From contig CAMNHO010000007.1 in assembly GCA_946539765.1 (NCBI GenBank), positions 1-64,000 on the forward strand: a stretch of DNA of 64,000 nt. The letters are read 5' to 3'. The DNA is from UBA4312 sp002394635 (GTDB taxonomy: Bacteria > Bacillota_I > Bacilli_A > Erysipelotrichales > Erysipelotrichaceae). This document shows, piece by piece, positions 8,673 through 17,544 of this stretch. Below the pieces are notes generated by a model that ran no database searches, was not told where the DNA came from, and was given only the letters and a program-made list of their open reading frames with translations. A program made the translations under genes and the position numbers. Within the stretch, counting starts at the first letter, position 1. Each line of letters starts with the position of its first letter.

Positions 8673-8701
8673 ATAGTACCACCGACCCGGACATAAGTCA
8701 A
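8673..8701 (-). promoter_or_regulatory. Sigma-A promoter of lon
   Basis: The minus strand shows TTGACT (8696-8701), a 17-nt spacer, and TACTAT (8673-8678). The predicted start point falls just before the CIRCE element. Confidence 0.8.
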
Positions 8702-8719
8702 GCCGGACACTCTGCCAAC

Positions 8720-8746
8720 AAAAAGACGAAGATTTCTCTTCGTCTT
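8720..8746 (-). terminator. Intrinsic terminator overlapping the hypA stop codon
   Basis: On the minus strand AAGACGAAGA-GAAA-TCTTCGTCTT forms a perfect 10-bp stem followed by TTT. The hypA TAA overlaps the first stem bases. It closes the redox operon 14081-8745. Confidence 0.87.
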
Positions 8747-9089
8747 AACATGCTTCGATTTCTTTGATATTGATTTCGTTGCCTGTGACCAGCTCTGTTT
8801 TGTCTCCATTGCAGTACGGACATGTTCGTCCATATCGGACGGTCGGATACGTACGATTGCAATCCAGACAGATCGTAACCGCCGGAATGGTCTCCAGCAA
8901 AAGCTTGCTGCCGTAAAATAATTCTCTTTTTTCTGCAGCCCAGTCCCAGACATCCGCCAGATAATCGAAGACGACGCCGGAAACTTCCCCAAGCTCCAGA
9001 GTGACGCTGGATACCTGGGTCAGATCATTTTCCTTGGCAACATCTTCCACTGTATCCATAACATGAAATGCAATTCCTAATTCATGCAT
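8745..9089 (-). CDS. hypA: HypA-type nickel/zinc metallochaperone
   Basis: HypA delivers nickel to [NiFe]-hydrogenase precursors, and in some species to urease. At 114 aa the length is typical. The N-terminus is MHEL, whose His2 is the Ni ligand of the family. A zinc knuckle is formed by C74/C77 (CLDC) and C90/C93 (CPYC). It is the last gene of the operon with the large Fe-S/flavin oxidoreductase. No hydrogenase structural gene, HypB-F or urease is present in the window, so its client protein is unknown. The strict MHE start and four cysteines make the family call firm. Confidence 0.92.
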   Translation of the reverse strand: MHELGIAFHVMDTVEDVAKENDLTQVSSVTLELGEVSGVVFDYLADVWDWAAEKRELFYGSKLLLETIPAVTICLDCNRTYPTVRYGRTCPYCNGDKTELVTGNEINIKEIEAC

Positions 9090-9165
9090 AACCTTTTGCC
9101 TGCCTTTCTACTATACACATGTCGAAAGGCTGGTTTTTTCCAAATCGATACTGTGTATTGGATCT

Positions 9166-11961
9166 TTATTTCTTCCTTTTGCGTATGGCAATCTTAGCTG
9201 CACGTTTGGCAGCATAAGGACCAATTGCCTTGAATTTGTCTTCGGCTCTGTACATCGTACTGGCTTCCGGAATATCTCTATGCAGATGGATCGCATCAAA
9301 TTCACAACGCGTGGTACATAATCCACATCCGATACAACGGTTAAGATCGACACTGGTTGCTCCACATCCTAAGCAACGTTTCGCTTCGGTCTTTACCTGT
9401 TCCTCTGTCAAAGTCATACGCAGGTCATCAAATGTTTTGGTTGCAATACCAATTTTCTTACCAGGAATCTGACGTTTGGCATTATCAAATGTTTCTATAT
9501 CAATATTGTCTTTATCCAATTCATTGAACTTACGTAAATCACGTGCTATCGTCAAAGACTGGCCCGGGTGTACAAAACGATTAATGGAAACCATGCCTTC
9601 TCGGCCAGCTGCAATGGCATCGATTGCAAACCTCGGCCCGGAATATACGTCGCCACCGACAAAGATGTCCGGTTCTGCAGTCTGATAGGTCACCGGATCG
9701 GCTTGAGCGGTTCCATTTCGATTGATAACAACCTTTGAACCATCTAACAGGTTGCCCCATTCTACTGACTGACCGATAGATAACAAGACATTTGCACATG
9801 GAATTGTGATTGTATCTTCTTCATCATATTGTGGGTTGAAGCGTCCTTGGTCATCTTTGACCGCTGTACACTTCTTAAAGACAATACCGGTGACTTTACC
9901 GTCTTCTGTCAATATTTCCTTTGGGCCCCATCCGTTTTGAACGATGATACCTTCTTCTTTGGCTTCTTCGACTTCATCCGGTGCAGCCGGCATTTCTTTT
10001 TCCGACTCCAAACACAACATGGTTACTTTGGAACTTCCGGTACGAATGGCTGTACGGGCTACATCGACCGCAACGTTTCCGCCACCTACAACAACCGTAT
10101 CCCCGTCCAAACGAATGGAATGATCCAAATTCACCTTGCGCAGGAATTCCACACCGGTCTGTACGCCCTGGGATCCTTCCCCTGGTACACCGGTCTTTCT
10201 TCCACCCTGGGCACCAATGGCAATATAGAATGCCTTGTACCCCTGGGCACGTAATTCATCTAATGTAATATCTTTTCCAACTTCGATACCAGTCTTGATT
10301 TCTACACCCATCTGACGCATCACGTCAATTTCTGCTTCCACAACATCTTTTTCCAGACGGAAGCTAGGAATACCGTTCAACAACATGCCGCCCGGACGAC
10401 TCTCTTTTTCAAAGACGGTAACCGGATAGCCTTCCTTACGCAGATAATATGCAGCGCTCAGCCCGGCCGGACCAGCGCCGATGACAGCAATCTTCTGCGT
10501 GAAGAATTTTCCTTCTCCGTTTTCACATAACGGGATATATCTTGTCTCTGCATGCAGATCCAGCGAAGCGATGAACTTTTTGATCTCATCAATAGCCAAT
10601 GGCTGGTCGATCGTACCACGGGTACATGCATCTTCACAACGACGGTTACATACGGCTCCGCACACTGCCGGGAACGGATTATCCTGCTTGATCAGTTTTA
10701 ACGCTTCTTCATAACGACCTTCGCTGGCCATTTTGATATATCCCTGGATAGCTAGATGTGCCGGACAAGCTGTCTTACAAGGAGCGGTCCCCTGTGGATA
10801 GCAGTTGATCTTAGCATCTTCACGATAGTTGTAATTCCATTTATCCGGGCCCCATACCTTATCATCCGGCAGTTCACTTAACGGATAGATAACCGGTCCC
10901 TTCTTTGTACAAAGTTTCTGTCCCAGTTTTGCAGCACCGACCGGACATACCTCCACACACTTACCACAAGCCACACATTTTTCTTTTTCCACATGGGCAC
11001 GATAGGCACTGCGAGACATATTCGGTGTATTGTATAACTGGGAAGTACGGATCGCATTACATACGCCAGGCGCACAGTTACAAATGCCGACGATCTTATT
11101 GCTTCCATCGATATTGGTGATCTGGTGAACATACCCATGTCTTTCCGCACGTTCCAGAATCTCTAGTGCTTCTTCATAAGTTATATAACGACCGGCATTA
11201 CGGTCTACGCAATATTCTGCCATGTCGCCGACGCCGATACAATATTCTCCTTCGATCTCACCACTGCCTTCCCCGCGCATCCGCTGCTGCTTACGGCATG
11301 TACAAATTCCTACGGAATATTTGTCATACTTGTTCAGCCAATGCGACAAGTGTTCTACAGAAATCGAAGTATTCTCTGCTTCAATGGCTTTTTCCACCGG
11401 AATGACATGCATACCGATACCGGCTCCTCCCGGAGGTACCATCTGGGTGATCCCGCCTAACGGCAGCTGGGTCATCAGGTTAAAGAACGTAGCCAGCTCC
11501 GGATGCTGATCCGTCAATTTATCGTTCATCATCATAAATTCGGCAGAACCCGGCACGAAGATCGGCAGGTTATACATCTTATCATAAGGTGGTTCTTCCC
11601 GGCGCACCATTTCCACAATACCGATTCCTGTCAGATAATCAATCATATCCTTTGCAGCTTCACCGGACATTTCGTTCATCTCTGCCAGTTCCTCGATAGT
11701 ATATGGTACACGTGTCTTTTTAAAGCTGATCAAAAATTTGATCTGTTCTTTGGTGAAAATACGATCCAGTGCCCAATATTCCGGATCCTTGTTATTCACT
11801 CTTCTCGTATATCGTTTTGCATAGCGGTCCGTAATCATCATTGCCAGCTTTAATACCAGCTTTTCCTTTTCAGGATCTTCGGCCTTGTAATCTTCATCCG
11901 GCCAGAAATCCCGTTCATTGATCATCGGATCACCAATTTTCCATTCTTTTTTCATAATCAT
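9166..11961 (-). CDS. Multidomain [4Fe-4S]/FAD oxidoreductase with GltD-like domain
   Basis: This roughly 931-aa soluble redox protein is likely an NAD(P)H-linked electron-transfer enzyme. The N-terminal ~300 residues carry a winged-helix-like segment and Cys motifs GICTCRKQQ and ICNCAPGVC. A ferredoxin module follows (CVACGKCVEVCPVGA, residues ~330-345). Then comes a glutamate-synthase-small-subunit-like part: a CKTACPAHLAIQGYI Fe-S domain, the FAD dinucleotide fold IAVIGAGPAGLSAAYYL, and the NAD(P) fold TVVVGGGNVAVDVART. A C-terminal double cluster (CLGCGATSVDLNRCIGCGLC) and a basic tail end it. No gltB partner is present. The frame can start at GTG 11964, ATG 11961 or ATG 11955; no strong ribosome site decides. 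The electron donor and acceptor are unknown. Confidence 0.85.
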   Translation of the reverse strand: MIMKKEWKIGDPMINERDFWPDEDYKAEDPEKEKLVLKLAMMITDRYAKRYTRRVNNKDPEYWALDRIFTKEQIKFLISFKKTRVPYTIEELAEMNEMSGEAAKDMIDYLTGIGIVEMVRREEPPYDKMYNLPIFVPGSAEFMMMNDKLTDQHPELATFFNLMTQLPLGGITQMVPPGGAGIGMHVIPVEKAIEAENTSISVEHLSHWLNKYDKYSVGICTCRKQQRMRGEGSGEIEGEYCIGVGDMAEYCVDRNAGRYITYEEALEILERAERHGYVHQITNIDGSNKIVGICNCAPGVCNAIRTSQLYNTPNMSRSAYRAHVEKEKCVACGKCVEVCPVGAAKLGQKLCTKKGPVIYPLSELPDDKVWGPDKWNYNYREDAKINCYPQGTAPCKTACPAHLAIQGYIKMASEGRYEEALKLIKQDNPFPAVCGAVCNRRCEDACTRGTIDQPLAIDEIKKFIASLDLHAETRYIPLCENGEGKFFTQKIAVIGAGPAGLSAAYYLRKEGYPVTVFEKESRPGGMLLNGIPSFRLEKDVVEAEIDVMRQMGVEIKTGIEVGKDITLDELRAQGYKAFYIAIGAQGGRKTGVPGEGSQGVQTGVEFLRKVNLDHSIRLDGDTVVVGGGNVAVDVARTAIRTGSSKVTMLCLESEKEMPAAPDEVEEAKEEGIIVQNGWGPKEILTEDGKVTGIVFKKCTAVKDDQGRFNPQYDEEDTITIPCANVLLSIGQSVEWGNLLDGSKVVINRNGTAQADPVTYQTAEPDIFVGGDVYSGPRFAIDAIAAGREGMVSINRFVHPGQSLTIARDLRKFNELDKDNIDIETFDNAKRQIPGKKIGIATKTFDDLRMTLTEEQVKTEAKRCLGCGATSVDLNRCIGCGLCTTRCEFDAIHLHRDIPEASTMYRAEDKFKAIGPYAAKRAAKIAIRKRKK

Positions 11962-11976
11962 CACACACGGTATTCT

Positions 11977-13389
11977 TTAAAAGAATCTTTCTACAATATC
12001 TTTACTTGCGGCACAAGTATCTTCCATATCACCGAATGAATAGATTTCACCGGCATAATAGGTGCCTTGTTTTCCTTGCATCGCGTCCAGTTTATCATAC
12101 CATCCATCGGCATAATCCGTTGGACTTACATGTGGACAGTAATAAGTTTCCTGCTCATACAGACGTTCTTTGACAGGGAAGCCACAGCGTTTCATGTCTT
12201 TGACCATGGTATTGATCGTATAGTTGTAAGGTACATCGTCACTGCCCATATGGTTGCGCAGCGCATATACGGTGCAAGGACAGTTGTCATCCAGATCTTC
12301 CCAGCGATGATAATAAACCATCGCATGTCCTAAACGATGGAAATCCATGTTGTCGAAGATATATCCGGAAATCGTTGGACCGGCATCCTCTTCAAAGGTA
12401 GCAATAAAGTCCACATATTTTTCATGAATGATCTTGGCAAACAATTCTTTTTCCTCTTCGCGTGCATCTGCATAATTTGCAAACCAGTCTAATGGTGTCG
12501 TAACGATCAATTTGTCAAATTCTTCCACAGATTCGCCTTCGGCATTCCGGATCGTCACTTTGATCTTTCCTTCCTGTCCTTCGGCCGGTCTTTCCACTTT
12601 CACAACTTCGGTATTCAGCACCGCCGGATGGTCCAGCTTTTTATTGGCTTTTTCATAGATGGACTGCGTTCCTTCCTTCCATGTCCATAAACGCATATTG
12701 ATAAACTCGATAGCGGTTGTCGTATCCAGATATTTCATAACATAAGCAGCCGGAATCTCATCAAAGAAGCCATAGCCAAAGGAAGTATAAGGCCCAATCC
12801 AGATCTTCATTACTTCTTCTACACCGTTTAGTTTACAGAATTCATCAAACGGTAATGCCAAATCCTTCAGATTCGGGTTAACGCCCTGCATTCTCTGTAA
12901 AGGACGATCGGTTTCTTTTGAAAGACCATTGTAACGTCCCTGGGCCACCCCGATATGTCCATAACAGTCATAACCGGCATACTTCGTATTCATGATCTTT
13001 ACCAGTTTTTTCATCTGGGATTTCAGTTTCAACAAATCCCTGGTCTTTTTAATGGACGGATCCTTGGTGATATCAAACGGGAAGATTTCTTTTCCTGTCT
13101 TATCTCTATACATACGACGCATATCAGGGCCATCAGCATGGGTTACCCCTGCAAATTCTTCCACTTCATGAACTGCATGATACGTAATGGCACCCATGAT
13201 TGCCCCAGTTTCATACGTACGTTCCTGTCCATTGACTTCAATCTTCGGGGAATAGGATTTCCCTCCGACTTTGTTCAGCTTTTCATAGATCACATAATCC
13301 GTATATCCCTTTTTCTGTAGGTACATAGCAGCAGAGATTCCTGCCGGCCCACCACCGATAATACAAACTCTGTCATTTACATTTGCCAT
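11977..13389 (-). CDS. FAD-dependent NAD(P)-binding amine-oxidase-like oxidoreductase
   Basis: This 470-aa flavoprotein begins with an FAD Rossmann motif, VCIIGGGPAGISAAMYL, at residues 8-24. The GGKSYS segment that follows is typical of the flavin amine oxidase/protoporphyrinogen oxidase superfamily. The rest has no motif that fixes a substrate. It lies 12 bases upstream of the large Fe-S oxidoreductase and behind two small membrane proteins, so the set probably works as one redox unit. A GAAGGAAA site supports the ATG at 13389. The superfamily is secure; the reaction is unknown. Confidence 0.8.
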   Translation of the reverse strand: MANVNDRVCIIGGGPAGISAAMYLQKKGYTDYVIYEKLNKVGGKSYSPKIEVNGQERTYETGAIMGAITYHAVHEVEEFAGVTHADGPDMRRMYRDKTGKEIFPFDITKDPSIKKTRDLLKLKSQMKKLVKIMNTKYAGYDCYGHIGVAQGRYNGLSKETDRPLQRMQGVNPNLKDLALPFDEFCKLNGVEEVMKIWIGPYTSFGYGFFDEIPAAYVMKYLDTTTAIEFINMRLWTWKEGTQSIYEKANKKLDHPAVLNTEVVKVERPAEGQEGKIKVTIRNAEGESVEEFDKLIVTTPLDWFANYADAREEEKELFAKIIHEKYVDFIATFEEDAGPTISGYIFDNMDFHRLGHAMVYYHRWEDLDDNCPCTVYALRNHMGSDDVPYNYTINTMVKDMKRCGFPVKERLYEQETYYCPHVSPTDYADGWYDKLDAMQGKQGTYYAGEIYSFGDMEDTCAASKDIVERFF

Positions 13390-13404
13390 AATAATTTTCC
13401 TTCT

Positions 13405-13680
13405 CTACGCATTTACAATCGATTTTTGTTTATTTTTCCATTGATTTAATACCGCAAAGGCTGCCAGACCGCATACGACGACCAGCAATCCCAGCAAAGC
13501 ATCATTCATGCTCAGATCCAAAAAGCCTTCCCCTTCCATAACACTGAAGATGCCGTCAACGCTCCACATCAATGCAGCACCCCAGTACATAAAAATCAAA
13601 GTAGAAAGTCTTCTTTCCGGTTTTTTTATTTGCGCAATGGTTGCCAGAACAGCAGCCATGACAGTCATTAACCAACACAT
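13405..13680 (-). CDS. Small membrane protein of the redox operon (91 aa)
   Basis: The family is not recognised. The protein has three hydrophobic stretches (residues ~1-17, ~27-46 and ~57-80) and a basic C-terminus (NQWKNKQKS), which suggests three membrane spans. It starts 2 bases after the end of the 132-aa membrane protein and ends 15 bases before the FAD oxidoreductase start. It may be a membrane anchor or quinone-side subunit for the downstream oxidoreductases; this is inference from gene order only. Confidence 0.7.
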   Translation of the reverse strand: MCWLMTVMAAVLATIAQIKKPERRLSTLIFMYWGAALMWSVDGIFSVMEGEGFLDLSMNDALLGLLVVVCGLAAFAVLNQWKNKQKSIVNA

Positions 13681-13682
13681 AA

Positions 13683-14081
13683 TTATCTTCCTTCTTTCAC
13701 GAGTGCTCTTCTTTCCATCACATTGGATACTACCAGCATCACTACCCAGGCCAATGTGACCAATAAAGCCATGGCGACACCGACAGTCGCCATCTCATGG
13801 AGCATACTGGCTGTCTCCTCCGCACTGGCCATAGCCGTCAAGAACGGTGGCCAAGGTACGACTTCTCCATGCCACATGTGTTCAATCAGAAGTAGAAAAG
13901 CTCCACCCCATAACATCTTCATCAACCAGCCTAATTTTTGTGAAAATGAAATAGAATGCTCCTCAATTTCATTTGCGATTTCCGGGCGTTCCGCTTTCAA
14001 TTCAATTTCTTTTTTTTCTACAGCTTTTTTAACAGCTGTAACTACGACAGCTTCCGCTGCAGACACTAAAAAACATGCCAT
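13683..14081 (-). CDS. Membrane protein starting MACFLVSAAEA (132 aa), first gene of the redox operon
   Basis: The product has no assigned function. The N-terminal helix (ACFLVSAAEAVVVTAVKKAVE) is followed by a charged cytoplasmic stretch. A membrane helix, KMLWGGAFLLLIEHMW, runs into HGEVVPWPPFL, and a second strong helix lies at about 100-122 (VAMALLVTLAWVVMLVV). Two His residues, in EHMWHGEV, sit at a membrane boundary and could bind metal or haem; this is speculative. An AGGAGG site 8 bases upstream fixes the start. The gene heads a tightly spaced five-gene operon that ends with hypA. Confidence 0.75.
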   Translation of the reverse strand: MACFLVSAAEAVVVTAVKKAVEKKEIELKAERPEIANEIEEHSISFSQKLGWLMKMLWGGAFLLLIEHMWHGEVVPWPPFLTAMASAEETASMLHEMATVGVAMALLVTLAWVVMLVVSNVMERRALVKEGR

Positions 14082-14218
14082 AAAATGTCCTCCTATTATC
14101 TTTATTAGAAAATACGCAAGTTTTCTTAATCATATTATATTTCTTTTTTAAAGTGCATTCAACGAAAACAAAAAGGTATACATAACTATGGAATATCGTT
14201 TTAAAAACCAATTAAAAT

Positions 14219-14250
14219 CAAAAAAAACTGTATGCATTTTTGCATACAGT
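14219..14250 (-). terminator. Intrinsic terminator of the COG0523 GTPase gene
   Basis: On the minus strand ACTGTATGCA-AAAA-TGCATACAGT forms a perfect 10-bp stem followed by TTTTTTT. It lies 8 bases past the stop codon. Confidence 0.92.
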
Positions 14251-14258
14251 TCTGGATC

Positions 14259-15578
14259 CTATAAGTCTGTCAAACAGCTGTTCATCCACTGGTCAATGAA
14301 ATCACGATCCAGGTTCTGACCGATAAATACGATCTTGTTTTCACGGTCTCCGTATTTTTCATCCCATTTTTCCAGGATCTTCGGATCATTTTCAAAAGCT
14401 TCCTTCTGTACATCTTCTCCGGCAGCTGCTAACCACATACTGTCTTTATACGTAGAGATCTGTGAACCGGCCTGTTCAAACACATACAGATATTTTGGAT
14501 CATGATCATACCACAGATAGCCTTTTGTACGAATAATATTCTTTGGCCATTCATTATTTACTTTATGCTCCAGCAGATCCATCGCAAATGGACGAATGCT
14601 TTTGTATACATAGGTATCAATTCCATATTCCAGATCATCGCCATCTTCGTGATGATGGTGATGATGATGGTGGTGATGGTGATGATGAACACCTTCTCCC
14701 TTCGGATCTTCATGTTCATGATGATGGTCATGATCGTGATCATGGTCATCGTGGTCATGATGATGCTCGTGTTCGTGATCATGGTCATCGTGGTCATGAA
14801 GATGGTCTTCTTCGCGTTCTTTGTCTTCATCACTAACCAAAGCTTTGACCCATCCTTCATTGTAGTAGTTCTGCTGGAAGTCAAAATAATCTGTGTCCAG
14901 GATATCATCAATATCTACCTGGCTGTAGCTGGCTTCCACAATTTTAGCAACCGGACAAAGGGCATGGATCACTTGTTTGATCTTCGCTTTGGATTTTTCA
15001 TCCACCAGCTCTGCTTTATTCATAATGATGATATTGGCATATTCCAGCTGCTGGATCAACAATCCACGGATATCTTCCTGCTCTTCGTATTCCTTGCGTT
15101 TTTCCACAAAATCAGAACCACAGTCAAATTCTTCAGCTAGACGCAGAGTATCGGCAATACAGATGACATTGTCCAGGTGACACATTTCCATCATCCCGCG
15201 GGCTTTTTGGCTTTCTGCCAACATTGTGATGGTCTGTGCAATCGGAATCGGTTCGCAAACACCGCTGGCTTCGATCAGGATGTAATCGAACTTGTCCATT
15301 TCACACAATGTGTTGAGCTGTTCGATCAGATCATTTTGCAGCGTGCAGCAAATACATCCGTTCTGTAATGGAACCAGACTATTGTCTTCCTGCTGCACCT
15401 TGCCGCCTTTTTCAATCAGATCCGCATCAATGTTCACATCTCCGATATCATTAACGATTACGGCAATCTTATGGCCCTTTGGATTTCTTAAAATATAGTT
15501 CATCAGTGTCGTTTTTCCGGCACCTAAATACCCAGTAATCAAACCGACTGGTACGGATACATATTCATTTGGTAACAT
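14259..15578 (-). CDS. Histidine-rich CobW/COG0523 family GTPase metallochaperone
   Basis: This is a 439-aa G3E-family GTPase. The P-loop GYLGAGKTT is at residues 16-24, the signature metal motif CICC is at 75-78, and MNKAEL serves as the G4 motif. A long His/Asp/Glu-rich segment, roughly residues 240-300, ends in 13 consecutive His. The CobW_C domain follows. COG0523 proteins insert or traffic Zn, Co or other metals; the His-rich loop suggests metal storage or delivery. The ATG at 15578 has a perfect AAGGAGG site 6 bases upstream, which favours it over an upstream TTG (15596). It is monocistronic, next to the hypA-containing operon. The metal is not determinable from sequence. Confidence 0.88.
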   Translation of the reverse strand: MLPNEYVSVPVGLITGYLGAGKTTLMNYILRNPKGHKIAVIVNDIGDVNIDADLIEKGGKVQQEDNSLVPLQNGCICCTLQNDLIEQLNTLCEMDKFDYILIEASGVCEPIPIAQTITMLAESQKARGMMEMCHLDNVICIADTLRLAEEFDCGSDFVEKRKEYEEQEDIRGLLIQQLEYANIIIMNKAELVDEKSKAKIKQVIHALCPVAKIVEASYSQVDIDDILDTDYFDFQQNYYNEGWVKALVSDEDKEREEDHLHDHDDHDHEHEHHHDHDDHDHDHDHHHEHEDPKGEGVHHHHHHHHHHHHHEDGDDLEYGIDTYVYKSIRPFAMDLLEHKVNNEWPKNIIRTKGYLWYDHDPKYLYVFEQAGSQISTYKDSMWLAAAGEDVQKEAFENDPKILEKWDEKYGDRENKIVFIGQNLDRDFIDQWMNSCLTDL

Positions 15579-15644
15579 ACATGCCTCCTTGCGCAATCAA
15601 CATCATATCACAAACCGTTTTACTTGGCTAACTAAATGACTACG

Positions 15645-16235
15645 TTATTTCTTTATATTTCCATTTTCAACGTTGGGAGAAATCAGGCAGGAATAGGAAT
15701 AGTTCCATAGATCTTTAGACCCCTTTCCTGTCAGTTTATTTCTTTCCAATATTTGATCAATATGGACGCCCCATTCTTTCCAGGAGATCCCTCCTGCAGC
15801 AGCATTAAGCATCGTCGGCTGCAGATTGTCCATCGTATGAGCAAACAAGGCTTCCGGCGTTTTTGCTTCTTCGAATTCCTCCCACAAAGAACGGATCTTC
15901 TGATTCTGATCTTCCGGCAGCAGGCCGAACAGACGATCGGCTGCTTTCTTTTCTCTTTGTTGCTGGGATTGTTTGGCCGCTTCATCATACGCAAAGGTAT
16001 CCCCCGCATATACCTCGACCAGATCATGACAAAGTACCATCATCATCGTTTTCAGCACATCGATCTTCTCATTGGCATATTCACTGAGCAAATAGGTCAT
16101 GATGGCCATATGCCATGCATGTTCCGCATCGTTTTCCTGGCGAGATCCGTCCGATAATATCGTCTGCCTTTTTATTTTCTTCTCTTTATCGATTTCCAAA
16201 AGGAAAGCCATCTGTTTTTCTAAACGTTCATTCAT
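15645..16235 (-). CDS. HD-domain hydrolase (HD_3 family)
   Basis: This is a 196-aa metal-dependent phosphohydrolase. The metal-ligand motifs are NDAEHAWHMA (first His), VLCHDLVEVYAGDTFAYDE (the HD pair) and a later Asp. It is related to the 5036-5620 protein but longer. The ATG at 16235 has AGGAG 7 bases upstream and is preferred over the ATG at 16268 inside the SRAP gene. It is the last gene of the B3/4-SRAP-HD operon. Its substrate is unknown; nucleotides are likely. Confidence 0.83.
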   Translation of the reverse strand: MNERLEKQMAFLLEIDKEKKIKRQTILSDGSRQENDAEHAWHMAIMTYLLSEYANEKIDVLKTMMMVLCHDLVEVYAGDTFAYDEAAKQSQQQREKKAADRLFGLLPEDQNQKIRSLWEEFEEAKTPEALFAHTMDNLQPTMLNAAAGGISWKEWGVHIDQILERNKLTGKGSKDLWNYSYSCLISPNVENGNIKK

Positions 16236-16245
16236 CTTTTTTCTC

Positions 16246-16794
16246 CTAGAATAATCCCAGCTGTTCAAAGCTTTGTTTCTTTTCCAATAAAGTCGGTACT
16301 TTTTCCAACAGATCTTTATAGTCTTTGCAGAGCCATTGTATCATTTCCTCTTTTTCAAGGATCAAAGGCATTCGGTCATGGACCGAACGAACACTGGCAT
16401 TGGGACGAGTCGTCAAGATCACAAATCCATCCTCATTATAGATACCTGCCATCCATAGGATCTTTCCGTCCTTTCTTGAAAAGGTTACCTTTTCCTTGGC
16501 CGCATTCCATTCATAATATGCGTCAGCCACAACAATACATCGTTGTGTATCAACCAAAGAAGAAAATGTCGGTTTTTGACAGACAGTTTCCGCTCTGGCA
16601 TTGATCAAAGACCCGGATTTTGTAGATAATCCCCACTTCATGGAACGACTGACGATCGTACCATGATCGTTTATTAATACCAGGCAGCGCTGTCCGGGAA
16701 ATACATCCTCAAAGGCATAACGCAATCCCTGATAGACAAAAGCGTTCTGGATCCGTAATACTGAATCTTTGGATATATAATAGTTGCCGCACAT
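16246..16794 (-). CDS. SOS-response-associated peptidase (SRAP/YedK/HMCES family)
   Basis: SRAP proteins form a covalent thiazolidine cross-link with abasic sites in single-stranded DNA through Cys2. Here the N-terminus is MCGNYY, with Cys2 exposed after Met removal. The other catalytic elements are present: MKWGL, Asn in NARAET, Glu in AYYEW, and His in HDRMPLIL. At 182 aa it is slightly shorter than E. coli YedK. The start overlaps the upstream stop (TGATG), so the genes are coupled. Confidence 0.92.
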   Translation of the reverse strand: MCGNYYISKDSVLRIQNAFVYQGLRYAFEDVFPGQRCLVLINDHGTIVSRSMKWGLSTKSGSLINARAETVCQKPTFSSLVDTQRCIVVADAYYEWNAAKEKVTFSRKDGKILWMAGIYNEDGFVILTTRPNASVRSVHDRMPLILEKEEMIQWLCKDYKDLLEKVPTLLEKKQSFEQLGLF

Positions 16795-17438
16795 CAGGTT
16801 ACGACCTCCACACGCCGGATCCTTGCATCTGTAAACTTCTGCAGGTCTGCCTGATACAAAGCCAATACATCCGTTAACGGTGTAAACCCATAGATCACTG
16901 TAAGGATCCGATGTTCCCCGGCTGTCACCATCGCCCGAGGACTGTCACTGGTCGGATTGCCGAAATATCCGGCATCATCCTGCAGAACCGGTAAATTCTC
17001 AATATTGACTGATCGTTTTCCGATTCCCTCATAATGTGCTTTCGGCGCTGCCTGGACCAGATGGACTTCTCCATGCAGTCGATCCATGTCATAGGAACCG
17101 ATGGAATAACCGGTAAGAACGGAGATCCTGTTCTGTATATCAATGATGTTATTAATGTGGTACAGACCTTTTTGTTTGACCACCCTTCGCAACATCGCCT
17201 CAGCTGCATTCCGGTATTTGGACGGACTTTTTCCAAGAGCCTTATACGCTGCCCGGGTATCCGCTATCGGTTTGATATGTACGATATCTGCCATCTCTAT
17301 ATCTACATGGGCCATGGAATCATCAAAGTAAGACTGTAATAATCCACAGCTTTCCATCACTGTGACATCGTATTCCAAAATTCCAAGCTGCATGGATGGA
17401 CATAGATTGTACAGTTTTTTATCTATCGTAATTTTCAT
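16794..17438 (-). CDS. Stand-alone B3/4 (PheT editing-like) domain protein
   Basis: This 214-aa protein has the B3/4 domain of the phenylalanyl-tRNA synthetase beta subunit, without the rest of the synthetase. Landmarks are YKALGKSPSKYRNAAEAMLRRV, NIIDIQNRISVLTGYSIGSYD and FGNPTSDSPRAMVT. Free-standing relatives are presumed to edit mischarged tRNA or act on related substrates, but evidence is thin. It leads the operon with SRAP and the HD hydrolase, and its stop overlaps the SRAP start. Confidence 0.85.
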   Translation of the reverse strand: MKITIDKKLYNLCPSMQLGILEYDVTVMESCGLLQSYFDDSMAHVDIEMADIVHIKPIADTRAAYKALGKSPSKYRNAAEAMLRRVVKQKGLYHINNIIDIQNRISVLTGYSIGSYDMDRLHGEVHLVQAAPKAHYEGIGKRSVNIENLPVLQDDAGYFGNPTSDSPRAMVTAGEHRILTVIYGFTPLTDVLALYQADLQKFTDARIRRVEVVT

Positions 17439-17544
17439 AGATTTACCTCTTTTTGTTCATTATAGTCTCCTTTTTATTTAGATACAAACATTGTGTTCTT
17501 GACTTTAAATGGGCTGAATGTTACACATTAAGAGAGGTGAGACG

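Noticed and set aside
8745..9089. Part of a hydrogenase locus
   Set aside because: HypA is clear, but no hydrogenase subunits or HypB-F genes occur in the window.
9166..11961. Glutamate synthase small subunit
   Set aside because: The GltD-like part is present, but the protein has extra N- and C-terminal Fe-S modules and no large subunit gene is nearby, so a GOGAT role is not supported.
14502..15140. A long plus-strand open frame opposite the COG0523 GTPase
   Set aside because: It is the mirror of the His-rich repetitive codons; it has no ribosome site and no family pattern.
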